DNA of 64,000 nucleotides from positions 4,696-68,695 of the forward strand of contig JBMFXC010000001.1 in assembly GCA_049964655.1 (NCBI GenBank), in the 5' to 3' direction. Position 1 is the stretch's first letter, and each line of letters starts with the position of its first letter. The translations under genes and the position numbers were made by a program. The notes beneath the pieces were generated by a model. That model saw only the letters and a program-made list of their open reading frames with translations. It made no database searches and was not told where the DNA came from. This document shows, piece by piece, positions 43,959-51,947 of the stretch. Source of the stretch: JAJZJT01 sp049964655 (lineage in GTDB: Bacteria > Actinomycetota > Acidimicrobiia > Acidimicrobiales > RAAP-2).

Positions 43959-44207
43959 CTACAGGCCTTGGTCCACGACCAGGTCGAGATCCGCTCTGAA
44001 TCGTTTTCGGTCGATCCGTGGCCCGGTGGCGGCGAGCACCAGAAGCTCAGCCGTAGGCACAAAGGTCCGGCGCGACTGCTGGATCGGACGTAGTTCTGCC
44101 ACGGGCACGCCATTGCGAGTGACGACGAAGCTCTCGCCGCCGACGACGGCCTCGATCACCTTGGCGTTGTCGTTCCGCAGCTCACGCTGCGCGATGGTCT
44201 TTGTCAC
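43959..44207 (-). CDS. Phd/YefM-family antitoxin
   Basis: DNA-binding antitoxin of 82 aa: IAQRELRNDNAKVIEAVVGGESFVVTRNGVPVAELRPI is the Phd fold, with a C-terminal toxin-binding tail. GTG 44207 lies 6 nt after the -10 box TACAGT, a leaderless start. It would repress its own promoter through the GTAGC/GCTAC palindrome. Confidence 0.88.
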   Translation of the reverse strand: MTKTIAQRELRNDNAKVIEAVVGGESFVVTRNGVPVAELRPIQQSRRTFVPTAELLVLAATGPRIDRKRFRADLDLVVDQGL

Positions 44208-44244
44208 GAGATGACTGTAGCATATAGAGCTACGATCAGCTACG
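44208..44244 (-). promoter_or_regulatory. promoter and operator of the first VapBC module
   Basis: The -10 box TACAGT (44219-44214) is overlapped by the palindrome GTAGC (44217-44221), seven bases, GCTAC (44229-44233). A third half-site, GCTACG, follows at 44239-44244. The same half-sites occur at the second module (45943-45960). Confidence 0.65.
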
Positions 44245-44299
44245 AGTCTCTGGGTGGCCTCAGACTGATCGAACACCCCCGTCGCCCTGTCAGCCGAGG

Positions 44300-44810
44300 T
44301 CGATGTTGGGGCCGGCGATCGTGGGGGCGTGGTTCGTATTGTGTGACCCAAGGCCCACCGACCGGGGCGGTGCGCGAACCGCATCGTCTGGGTGGTGGCC
44401 CCCGGCCAGCGGAACGCTGGAGGTCGGGTGGATGGCGTCTCGACTGTCCACCCGGATCTCGTGGATGAGCGCTTGACGTAGGGCCTTGACCGGACCTGCC
44501 GACCCGTGGGCGATCGCCTCGGGCATCGCCCGGTCTCGGAGGCCCGGAGGGAGCGGTCGCTGTCGGCATCGACCTTGGCCAGATCGGCGTGAAGGACGCA
44601 CGGGTCGCCTTGGTGGGGGTCATGTCCGAGCGCTGGTTGCTGCTGGGCTCCTGCCACCGCGGCGTTGAACAGGTCGATACGGTCGTGGGCGGCGAGGAGC
44701 GAGTGGACCACCGCATGATCGAGGGCCTCGCTCGGGAGGCGACCAGCCGAGCACGTCTTCGATCCGTGGCGCTGGCGGGCACCAGAGGTGTCGTAGCGGT
44801 AGGAGGCGCT
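44300..44810 (-). pseudogene. serine recombinase C-terminal remnant
   Basis: Frames on the minus strand give ASYRYDTSGARQRHGSKTCSAGRLPSEALDHAVVHSLLAAHDRIDLF, a degraded recombinase zinc-ribbon domain, and after a frameshift MPEAIAHGSAGPVKALRQALIHEIRVDSRDAIHP, the coiled-coil tail. Cysteines are partly lost and frames broken. Leftover of a large serine integrase or transposon resolvase. Confidence 0.65.
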
Positions 44811-45021
44811 GCGCCTGGCGGAACCCGTCGAGCACGTTGAGACAGGTGACGAGCGTCGAGTTGGTCGACCACCGATGGGACGGCTGGCATCATCGGGTGT
44901 GAGCACGGGGTGGTGGACCTGTGGCACCGGGTTGGTCGATCCAGGCGACGGTCGGCAGCATCGAAGGCCGCGGACGGCGGTGGTGCCAACCCATCGGATC
45001 GAGAGGAAGGCAGCTACCAGC

Positions 45022-45287
45022 ATGGCAAAGGTGGACCGGGTCGTCGTCGGCGAGGTGGGCACCGACACGGACGTCCACGTCGCGGCGGTGATCGACGAGG
45101 TCGGCAAGATCCTCGACGCGGCGAGCTTCGGGACAACCGCCAAGGGCGATCGAGCGCTCCTGTCGTGGCTCGAGTCGTTCGGCACGCTGGCCAGGTGGGC
45201 GTGAAGGGCACCAGTGCCCATGGGGCCAGCCTCACTGTCGGCGAAAGCCTTGTGCGTCATGCGCTCGAACGCCCATCAGAGCCGTAG
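45022..45287 (+). pseudogene. IS110-family transposase N-terminal remnant
   Basis: MAKVDRVVVGEVGTDTDVHVAAVIDEVGKILDAASFGTTAKGDRALLSWLESFGTLA matches the start of IS110 transposases, where VGVDTHKDTH carries the first catalytic Asp; here this motif is altered. After LAR a frameshift moves the homology (VGVKGTSAHGASLTV) to another frame. The rest is missing. Confidence 0.7.
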
Positions 45288-45683
45288 GACCCGAAGCCCG
45301 GGAACGTCGTCGTAGTCACCGTCTTGCGATGCCACCGCCAGGTCGTTGGCGATCGCCGTCGCCGCGATCCACGAGTCGTTGATCGGCATCTTCTTGCCGG
45401 CGTCTCGAAGGGCTACGCATAGCGCCGCCCAGGCATGAGCAACTCGGTCGTCGACCGGTAGGGGGTCGAGCGACGCCGCTGCGGAGAGGGTCCGTAGCCG
45501 TCGGGCTCGTGTCGGTCCGTCCCGTGCGGCGAGGACGCCGATCCGTAGCTCGCCCACGGTGACGACCGACACGGCAACACGATCGGGAGGCTGGGAGGAC
45601 AGCGGCCGGTCCTGCTCGACGGCGATGAACAGCGAGGTGTCCGCGAGCGCCACCAGGGCGACGTGCTCGCTAGAAGCGGTCAC
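45276..45683 (-). CDS. vapC: second VapC-type PIN-domain toxin
   Basis: Toxin of 135 aa. ALADTSLFIAVEQDRP has the first Asp, VGELRIGV the Glu, and NDSWIAATAIANDLAVASQDGDYDDV the C-terminal acidic cluster. GTG 45683 overlaps the antitoxin stop by 4 nt. Sequence differs clearly from the first VapC. Confidence 0.9.
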   Translation of the reverse strand: MTASSEHVALVALADTSLFIAVEQDRPLSSQPPDRVAVSVVTVGELRIGVLAARDGPTRARRLRTLSAAASLDPLPVDDRVAHAWAALCVALRDAGKKMPINDSWIAATAIANDLAVASQDGDYDDVPGLRVLRL

Positions 45684-45934
45684 GGGATCGGGAGGTCGTC
45701 AGTCGTATCGGGCAACAGGTCTGCCAGCTCTCGGGCAAGCCCAGGATCGGCTCGCCAGCGATCGCTGTCGCGGATGAAGGTGCTCCAGGCCATCGAACGC
45801 GGTCGGGACGGCAGTGGGAGCAGCTCGGCCACCGGGCGACCGCTCACCGTCACCCTGAGGCGTTCGCCGCGCTCGACCCGACGAAGCACGGCGCTGACGT
45901 CGTTTCGAAGGTCGCGGGCAGGGATATCGGTCAC
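45680..45934 (-). CDS. second Phd/YefM-family antitoxin
   Basis: Antitoxin of 84 aa: IPARDLRNDVSAVLRRVERGERLRVTVSGRPVAELLPLP is the Phd DNA-binding part, followed by a toxin-binding helix. GTG 45934 lies 6 nt after TACGGT, a leaderless start. Same operator sequence as the first module. Confidence 0.88.
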   Translation of the reverse strand: MTDIPARDLRNDVSAVLRRVERGERLRVTVSGRPVAELLPLPSRPRSMAWSTFIRDSDRWRADPGLARELADLLPDTTDDLPIP

Positions 45935-45960
45935 AAGGTCACCGTAGCATCTCTGCTACG
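45935..45960 (-). promoter_or_regulatory. promoter and operator of the second VapBC module
   Basis: -10 box TACGGT (45946-45941) is overlapped by the perfect palindrome CGTAGC-ATCTCT-GCTACG at 45943-45960. This corresponds to the operator at 44217-44233. Confidence 0.65.
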
Positions 45961-46123
45961 ATGAGGCCGAGGTTAGCTCGGGCCAGAACGTCGAGCCGTT
46001 CGCGCTGCCCGACCGGTGGCACGCCGACACGAGCTTGGTCCGTCGTCCACTTCGCTCCGACTGGCCCCGTCCCGGGCGAGTGGCCGCCGTGCTGCCGTGC
46101 CCCTCACCCGGCAGCGCGTGGGC

Positions 46124-47473
46124 TCACCTCGGCGACGAAGCACGCAGCTCCCGCAAACGGACCCGGGACCCGGTGCGGAGGACAGCCGTCCGGTAGACCC
46201 GGGCCGCGATCTGGGCGACCACCAGCGTGCTCACCAGGCTCGCCGCCACCGACGCGCCGAACTGCCACCAAGCAACGTCGCCGAAGCCCACCAGCGTCGG
46301 CATGGCGAACGGTGCGGTGGGTGGCAGATAGGCCAAGACCTCGACGAGCAGCGAGGCACGCCCACTACCTACGCTCGTCAAGGAGACGATGTAGCCGAAG
46401 GCGAGCGGGACACTCAGCGGCAGAGCCAGGCTCTGCACCTGGTCTTGGCGCTCGGCCAGCGAGCCAGCGGCGGCATAGACCCAGCTGTAGAAGGCGTACC
46501 CGAGGACGAGCCAGACCAGGGAGGCTGCCACGACGGCCGGGGCCTCGCCGTACACGAGGTTCGATCCCACGGCCTTGGCCAGCACCAGGGCGAACGCCAC
46601 CAGGGCGACGGCTTGGACGAGGGCGACCACGCCGATACCGACGACCTTCCCTGCCAGCAGCTGGACGGGTCGGACCGTCGCCAGCAGCACCTCCACCACG
46701 CGACTGGCCTTCTCCTCCATCACCCCCATCAGGGTCCAGGTCAGGTACTGGGTCAGGACGATGAAGACGAGGACGACGCCAAGGAGCGCGGTCGCTTCGC
46801 TCGTCGTGCGGGTCCGCCTCCCCGGGTGGATGCTCTCGATCGGGAGCGGACGAGCCCGAGCCACGGTGGCCGCCTGGGCTGGGGTGAGCCCGGCTCGAGC
46901 GAAGGCCCGTGCCGCACCGAGGGCCGAGGCGACCACGCGCACGAAGCGCGCCGTGGCCGAGGTGTCGGTGGCCGCGATCGGATCCGGCACGACGAGCCGT
47001 TGGCTCCCCTCCACCACCACGTCGAGCCGGCCACCCACGAGGGCTGCTCGGGCGACGCCGATGCCGGGCTCGCCGACCAACCTCACGACAGTCCCGGCGG
47101 AGGCGGCCGCGGCGTGCAGCTCGGCGTCGAGTGCAGACGAGCCGGCGACCACGCCCACCCGAGTGGTGCGAGGAGAACCGCTGTGCACGGTCGGGATGAC
47201 TACCGCGGCCGCCACCACGAGGAACAAGACGGCGGTCACCACGCGGAACACCCTGCCGCGCAGGCGCTCGCGGACCTCCCGTCCGGCGACGAGCCCCAAG
47301 TCCCCAAGGAGCCTGCGGTCGCCGAGACGTCCCCGGATGGCCCCCGAACCCTCCCACAGGCCGGCGAGTGGCGACGGACGCACCACCGAGCCGCCTCGGT
47401 CTGTCCTGCGTCGACGCATGCGGACGATGGTCGCCACCACCAGTGCGGCTACGACGAAGGAAAGGGTCTTCAC
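46124..47473 (-). CDS. ABC-2 type export permease (NatB-like)
   Basis: Membrane protein of 449 aa. After an N-terminal helix and basic region, a second helix (VFRVVTAVLFLVVAAAVVI) leads into a ~150-residue extracytoplasmic domain. Five helices follow, with MGVMEEKASRVVEVLLATVRPVQLLAGKVVG, the signature of NatB/YhaP-type permeases. GTG 47473 overlaps the ATPase stop. The substrate is unknown; sodium or drug efflux is suggested by family. Confidence 0.85.
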   Translation of the reverse strand: MKTLSFVVAALVVATIVRMRRRRTDRGGSVVRPSPLAGLWEGSGAIRGRLGDRRLLGDLGLVAGREVRERLRGRVFRVVTAVLFLVVAAAVVIPTVHSGSPRTTRVGVVAGSSALDAELHAAAASAGTVVRLVGEPGIGVARAALVGGRLDVVVEGSQRLVVPDPIAATDTSATARFVRVVASALGAARAFARAGLTPAQAATVARARPLPIESIHPGRRTRTTSEATALLGVVLVFIVLTQYLTWTLMGVMEEKASRVVEVLLATVRPVQLLAGKVVGIGVVALVQAVALVAFALVLAKAVGSNLVYGEAPAVVAASLVWLVLGYAFYSWVYAAAGSLAERQDQVQSLALPLSVPLAFGYIVSLTSVGSGRASLLVEVLAYLPPTAPFAMPTLVGFGDVAWWQFGASVAASLVSTLVVAQIAARVYRTAVLRTGSRVRLRELRASSPR

Positions 47474-48366
47474 CGGCCCACGGCCTCGCGGAACACCTCG
47501 GAGAGCCTGCGGCGCTCGAAGACGAACTCGGTCACGTGGCCGGCGGCGCGCGCCGCGTCGAGCACGACGTCGCTGTCGGTGGCCTCGTCGAGGACGAGCC
47601 GAACCTCGCCACCGTCGACTTCCGAGAGCGAGACGCCCGGGAGGTTCCGTGCCCATGCGCCCTGGCGGTCGCCCTCCACCCGGACGGCGAGGCGCCGCGG
47701 CCCGCTGGTGGCGAGCTCGTCCACGCTCCCGCTCGCCACGAGCCGTCCGTGGTCGATGATGGCGACCGACTCGCACACGTTCTCGACCAGGTCGAGCTGG
47801 TGGCTCGAGAAGAGCACGCACCGTCCCGAGCGGGCCTGTTCCACCAGCACGTCGCTGATGGTCTCGATCCCGGTCGGATCGAGACCGGCGAGCGGCTCGT
47901 CGAGCACCAGCACGTCGGGATCGTGCACCAGGGCTGCTGCCAGCTGGACCCGTTGTTGGTTGCCGTGGGAGAGCGACTCCACCTTGCTGCGCGCCCGGTC
48001 CGCTACCCCGAGACGCTCCAGCCACCGCCGAGTGGCCACGGCGGCACTGCGGCCGTCCAGTCCGTGGAGGCGACCGAGGTACTCCACCTGGTCGGTAACC
48101 AGCATGTTCGGGTAGAGACCGCGCTCCTCGGGCATGTACCCGAAGCGCCGGCGGGTTGCCGGACCGACGGGCACACCCTCCCAACGCACCGTCCCGCCGT
48201 CGAGGTCGGTAAGGCCGAAGATCGCCCGCATGGTCGTGGTCTTCCCTGCCCCGTTCGGACCGAGGAACCCGACCACGTGCCCGGAGGGGACCGTGAAGGT
48301 CAACGAGTCGAGGGCGACCACGGCACCGAACCGGCAGCTCAGACCATCGAGCTCGAGGTCGGCCAC
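47470..48366 (-). CDS. ABC transporter ATPase (NatA-like)
   Basis: ATPase of 298 aa. Walker A GPNGAGKTT, signature LSHGNQQRVQLAAALVHDP, Walker B VLVLDEPLAGLDP, H-loop FSSHQLDLVE, and a C-terminal accessory domain of about 80 residues. Partner of the overlapping permease. Starts at GTG 48366. Confidence 0.92.
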   Translation of the reverse strand: MADLELDGLSCRFGAVVALDSLTFTVPSGHVVGFLGPNGAGKTTTMRAIFGLTDLDGGTVRWEGVPVGPATRRRFGYMPEERGLYPNMLVTDQVEYLGRLHGLDGRSAAVATRRWLERLGVADRARSKVESLSHGNQQRVQLAAALVHDPDVLVLDEPLAGLDPTGIETISDVLVEQARSGRCVLFSSHQLDLVENVCESVAIIDHGRLVASGSVDELATSGPRRLAVRVEGDRQGAWARNLPGVSLSEVDGGEVRLVLDEATDSDVVLDAARAAGHVTEFVFERRRLSEVFREAVGR

Positions 48367-48445
48367 CAGCCCAGCCTACGGCCTCGACGTCCACCGGCTC
48401 GACGACCAGGCCGGTACCCATCCCGGGGCGGCGTCATCGGCCAGG

Positions 48446-48458
48446 TAGCGTCGCTCTC
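48446..48458 (+). promoter_or_regulatory. -10 box and leaderless start of the aminotransferase gene
   Basis: TAGCGT at 48446-48451 is followed by seven bases and the GTG at 48459. No ribosome site is present. Confidence 0.5.
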
Positions 48459-49733
48459 GTGGTCACCGACGTCGCCCCGTTCGACCTGCCGCTCGCCCAG
48501 CTCCGCCGGCGGACGAGCGCCAAGTGGCAGGCTGCCGGGCCCGACGTGCTGCCGCTGTGGGTCGCCGAGATGGACGTCCTTCCACCACGACCCGTCGTCG
48601 AAGTGGTCCGAGGCGCCCTCGAGCTCGGTGACACCGGCTACGCCAACGGCACGGAGTACGCCGAGGCCTACGCCGCCTTCGCCGCCCGCCGCTGGGGGTT
48701 CGACGGCTTCGAGGTGGGCCGCTCGGCCATGGTTCCCGACGTCATGGTCGGGGTCGCCGAGGTCCTGAAGCTCGTCACCGGGCCAGGGGACGCCGTCGTG
48801 GTCACCCCACCCGTCTACCCGCCGTTCTACGCCTTTACCGAGCACCTCGGCCGCCGTGTCGTCGAGGTGCCGCTCACCGTCGACGGTCGCCTCGACCTGC
48901 CGGAGCTGGCCGCGGCCTTCAGAGCGGCCACCTCCTCGGGACGGGCCGCCTTCCTCCTCTGCAACCCCCACAACCCGACCGGGACCGTCCACACACCGGT
49001 CGAGCTGGCCGCCGTCGCTGCCGCCGCCGAGGCCTCCGGCATACGAGTGGTCACCGACGAGATCCACGCCCCGCTCGTCCTGCCCGGAGCGACGTTCACC
49101 CCGTACCTCGCCGTACCCGGAGCGAGCCGGGGGATCACGCTCGTCTCGGCGTCGAAGGCATGGAACCTCCCCGGCCTGAAGGCCGCCGTCGCCTTTGCCG
49201 GGCCGGACGCCGCCGACGACCTGGCGCGGCTCCCGGCCGAGGTGAGCCACGGACCCAGCCACCTCGGTGTCCTCGCCCACACCGCCGCCTTACGCCATGG
49301 CGAGGAGTGGCTCGACGCGCTCCTCTTAGGCCTCGACCGCAACCGGGCCCTCCTCGGCGACCTGCTGGCCGCCCACCTGCCATGGGTGCGGTGGGCACCA
49401 GGGGAGGCGACCTACCTGGCCTGGCTCGACTTCGCCGACCTGGCGACCACCCTGGCCGGCGAGGAAGGCGCCGCCATGGGCGACGTCGCTCCTCGAGGTG
49501 GGGCTGCGGCCTGGCTGCTCGAGCACGCCCGGGTCCTGCTCAGCACCGGGCCCGCCTTTGGACCCGGTGGCGAGCGCTGTGCTCGCCTCAACTTCGCCAC
49601 CTCGGCCACCGTGCTGACCGAAGCGGTCGAGCGCATGGCCATCGCCGTGGGCGGTGGAGCCGACAGCCTTCAGGCGGGGCCGGGGCGGCCCTCTGGCCCA
49701 CCGCCAGGTACGGGAGCACGGCCCCGCCGGTAA
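48459..49733 (+). CDS. PLP-dependent C-S lyase / class I-II aminotransferase (MalY/PatB-like)
   Basis: Fold-type I PLP enzyme of 424 aa, probably a cystathionine beta-lyase. LPLWVAEMDVLPP near the N-terminus is the MalY/PatB signature. CNPHNPTGTV, VTDEIHAPLVLPG and the PLP lysine of LVSASKAWNLPGLK are present. The last ~35 residues are a low-complexity tail that overlaps the convergent glycosyltransferase by 64 nt. Confidence 0.88.
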   Translation: MVTDVAPFDLPLAQLRRRTSAKWQAAGPDVLPLWVAEMDVLPPRPVVEVVRGALELGDTGYANGTEYAEAYAAFAARRWGFDGFEVGRSAMVPDVMVGVAEVLKLVTGPGDAVVVTPPVYPPFYAFTEHLGRRVVEVPLTVDGRLDLPELAAAFRAATSSGRAAFLLCNPHNPTGTVHTPVELAAVAAAAEASGIRVVTDEIHAPLVLPGATFTPYLAVPGASRGITLVSASKAWNLPGLKAAVAFAGPDAADDLARLPAEVSHGPSHLGVLAHTAALRHGEEWLDALLLGLDRNRALLGDLLAAHLPWVRWAPGEATYLAWLDFADLATTLAGEEGAAMGDVAPRGGAAAWLLEHARVLLSTGPAFGPGGERCARLNFATSATVLTEAVERMAIAVGGGADSLQAGPGRPSGPPPGTGARPRR

Positions 49734-50524
49734 CGATGCAGGACCCGGAGCCGGACGAAGATGGCGAGCGTGTCGACCAGCATGACCCCGACGGCCCGGA
49801 GGGAGATGGTGCTGCGGAACCGCTCTTCGATCCGCACTGGCGCTTCGAACAGGCGGTCGTAGCCGAGGCTGTGGGCCACGGCGATCAGCTCGAGGTCGAA
49901 GGCGAAGCGGCGCTCGACCAGCAGCGGGAGGACCGAGGCGATCACCTCGCGCTTGACAAGCTTGAGGCCGACCTGGGTGTCTCGCACGTCGAGGCGGAAC
50001 AGCGCCCGGATGAGCGCCTGGTAGCCCACCGAGTACAGCCGTCGGAGCGGTGGGTAGGACACCGCCGACATCGGGTGCCGCTTGCTCCCGAGGATGATGT
50101 CCGGCTCGTAGAGGCGCATCAGGGTGACAAAGGGCGTCAGCAGCTCGGGGGACAGGTCACCGTCGGCGTCGAGGAAGCCGAGGTACCGTCCGTGCCCCAT
50201 GGACAACCCCACCTGGAGTGCCTGGCCCTTGCCCTCGTTGCGTCCGAGCTCGACCTGTCGGACGACCTCCTCCGGCAGACCGACGAGCGACAGCTGACTT
50301 CCGTCGGTCGACCCGTCGGAGACGGTGATGATCTCGAACGTCACTCCCGCTTCACGCAGCACCTCGGCCGTCCGCTCGACCGTCGTCCGCAGCCGTGCGC
50401 CCGGGTTGTAGTAGGGAACGACGATGCTCACGTCCAGCGTGGCAGGTCTCCCCAGCTCGCCGTCCCCGGCGTCGTCGGTTGCCCGACCGGGCGTGCGGTC
50501 AGCGGAGGAGAGGTGGTCGCTCAT
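49670..50524 (-). CDS. GT2-family glycosyltransferase (dolichol-phosphate sugar synthase-like)
   Basis: Inverting glycosyltransferase of 284 aa. DVSIVVPYYNPG opens the GT-A fold; TVSDGSTDGSQ and FLDADGDLSPE give the metal-binding acidic motifs. The region DTQVGLKLVKREV and FDLELIAVAH resembles polyprenyl-phosphate mannose/glucose synthases. Little membrane sequence is visible apart from one C-terminal hydrophobic stretch. ATG 50524 is used; GTG 50539 is an alternative. Confidence 0.85.
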   Translation of the reverse strand: MSDHLSSADRTPGRATDDAGDGELGRPATLDVSIVVPYYNPGARLRTTVERTAEVLREAGVTFEIITVSDGSTDGSQLSLVGLPEEVVRQVELGRNEGKGQALQVGLSMGHGRYLGFLDADGDLSPELLTPFVTLMRLYEPDIILGSKRHPMSAVSYPPLRRLYSVGYQALIRALFRLDVRDTQVGLKLVKREVIASVLPLLVERRFAFDLELIAVAHSLGYDRLFEAPVRIEERFRSTISLRAVGVMLVDTLAIFVRLRVLHRYRRGRAPVPGGGPEGRPGPA

Positions 50525-50600
50525 GACGGGGTGCGGCACCAGTTCGGAGGAACGGGCACCGTGAGCAGGGAGCGCAGCTGATCGTCAGGTACGCACCCAG

Positions 50601-50672
50601 AGGCGGCGGGCGGAATCGAACCGCCGTACGGGGCTTTGCAGGCCCCTGCCTAAACCACTCGGCCACGCCGCC
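50601..50672 (-). tRNA. tRNA-Cys(GCA)
   Basis: 72 nt, CCA not encoded. Acceptor GGCGGCG pairs with CGCCGCC and the discriminator is T. Anticodon stem GGGGC/GCCCC encloses CTGCAAA with anticodon GCA at 50639-50637. T-loop TTCGATT is present. Confidence 0.95.
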
Positions 50673-50723
50673 TGGGATGTCGGAGCAGCCTACCGTTCCT
50701 GACGCGGTGCTTGAATCTGCACC

Positions 50724-51749
50724 ATGCGCATCGGCATCGTCGCCCCACCGTGGGCGCCCGTCCCGCCCACCCTCTACGGCGGCATCGAGGTGGTCGTCGA
50801 CCAGTTGGCACGAGGCCTCTCGGCCATCGGGCACGACGTGGTGCTCTACGCCACCGGCGACTCCACCTGCCCCGTCGAGCGTCGTTGGGTCCTCCCCGAG
50901 GCCGAGGGCATGCGCATCGGCCAGGTGGTACCGGAGCTCCGCCACGTCGTCCACGCCTACGAGGCGCTCGGGGACTGCGACGTCGTCCACGACCACACCG
51001 TCGCCGGACCCTTCTACGCCGAGCGGTTCCCGGGCCTCCCGGTGGTCACCACCGTCCACGGTCCGTTCGGCTCCGAGCTGGGTGACCTCTACCGTGCCCT
51101 GACGCCTCACGTCTCCATCGTGGCCATCTCGCATGCCCAGCGACGTGCCGCCCCTGACGTCCCGGTGGCCCGGGTCATCCACCACGGTGTCGACCCCGCT
51201 GCCTTCCCTGTCGGCGACGGCGCCGGCGACGGCGACGGCCCCTACGCCCTCTTCCTCGGCAGGATGTCCCCCGACAAGGGTGCACACCGAGCGATCGCGG
51301 TGGCGCGGGCAGCCGGATGGCGCCTCCTGCTGGCGGCCAAGCTCCGCGAGCCCGCCGAGCACCGGTACTTCGACGAGCATGTCGGACCGCTCCTCGACAC
51401 CGACGCCGTCTACCTCGGCGAGGTCTCCCACGAACGCAAGCTCGAGCTGCTCGCCGGGGCGGCGGCGCTCCTGTTCCCCATCCGCTGGAACGAACCCTTC
51501 GGCATGGTCATGGTCGAAGCCATGGCCTGCGGGACGCCCGTGCTCGCCTTCCCCGAGGGGGCCGCACCCGAGGTGGTCCGTGACGGGAGCACCGGGTTCC
51601 TCTGCGGCGACGAGGCGGCGATGGCCGATGCGCTCACCCGGGTCGGCGATCTCGACCGGACGGCCTGTCGAGCCGCCGTCGAAGGGTACTTCTCGATGGA
51701 GCGGATGGTCGCCGAGCACGTCGAGCTCTACGCCAGCCTGACCCGCTGA
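50724..51749 (+). CDS. GT4-family glycosyltransferase
   Basis: GT-B glycosyltransferase of 341 aa. The N-terminus MRIGIVAPPWAPVPPTLYGGIEVVVDQLARGL is the glycogen-synthase-like GG loop. The donor domain has ALFLGRMSPDKGAHRAI and RWNEPFGMVMVEAMACGTPVLAFPEGAAPEVV (E-x7-E). A TACCGT box lies at 50691-50696. It may act with the neighbouring GT2 enzyme on a common glycan. Substrate unknown. Confidence 0.87.
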   Translation: MRIGIVAPPWAPVPPTLYGGIEVVVDQLARGLSAIGHDVVLYATGDSTCPVERRWVLPEAEGMRIGQVVPELRHVVHAYEALGDCDVVHDHTVAGPFYAERFPGLPVVTTVHGPFGSELGDLYRALTPHVSIVAISHAQRRAAPDVPVARVIHHGVDPAAFPVGDGAGDGDGPYALFLGRMSPDKGAHRAIAVARAAGWRLLLAAKLREPAEHRYFDEHVGPLLDTDAVYLGEVSHERKLELLAGAAALLFPIRWNEPFGMVMVEAMACGTPVLAFPEGAAPEVVRDGSTGFLCGDEAAMADALTRVGDLDRTACRAAVEGYFSMERMVAEHVELYASLTR

Positions 51750-51933
51750 GGCCTGGTCAGCTCGGGTCAGCTCAGGCGTGGCCAGCTCCGGCCTGGCCCG
51801 AAGTACGTACGGGTACCAGGCGCCGGCGGCCGCGCCGCCCTGCCGTGCGCAGGCCGCTCCTGGGTGAACGGCGCTCCACGCCGCTGTGCGCCACCGCTGC
51901 TACCCCCAACACCGCTCACCAGGCCCGGCCCAC

Positions 51934-51947
51934 TACGCTCTGTGCTC
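51934..51947 (+). promoter_or_regulatory. -10 box and leaderless start of the GGDEF gene
   Basis: TACGCT at 51934-51939 precedes GTG 51948 by eight bases. Confidence 0.4.

Noticed and set aside
45935..46123. A plus-strand gene fragment between the second antitoxin and the ABC permease
   Set aside because: The frame is open (EVSSGQNVEPFALPDRWH) but has no start codon or recognised family, and is too short to support.
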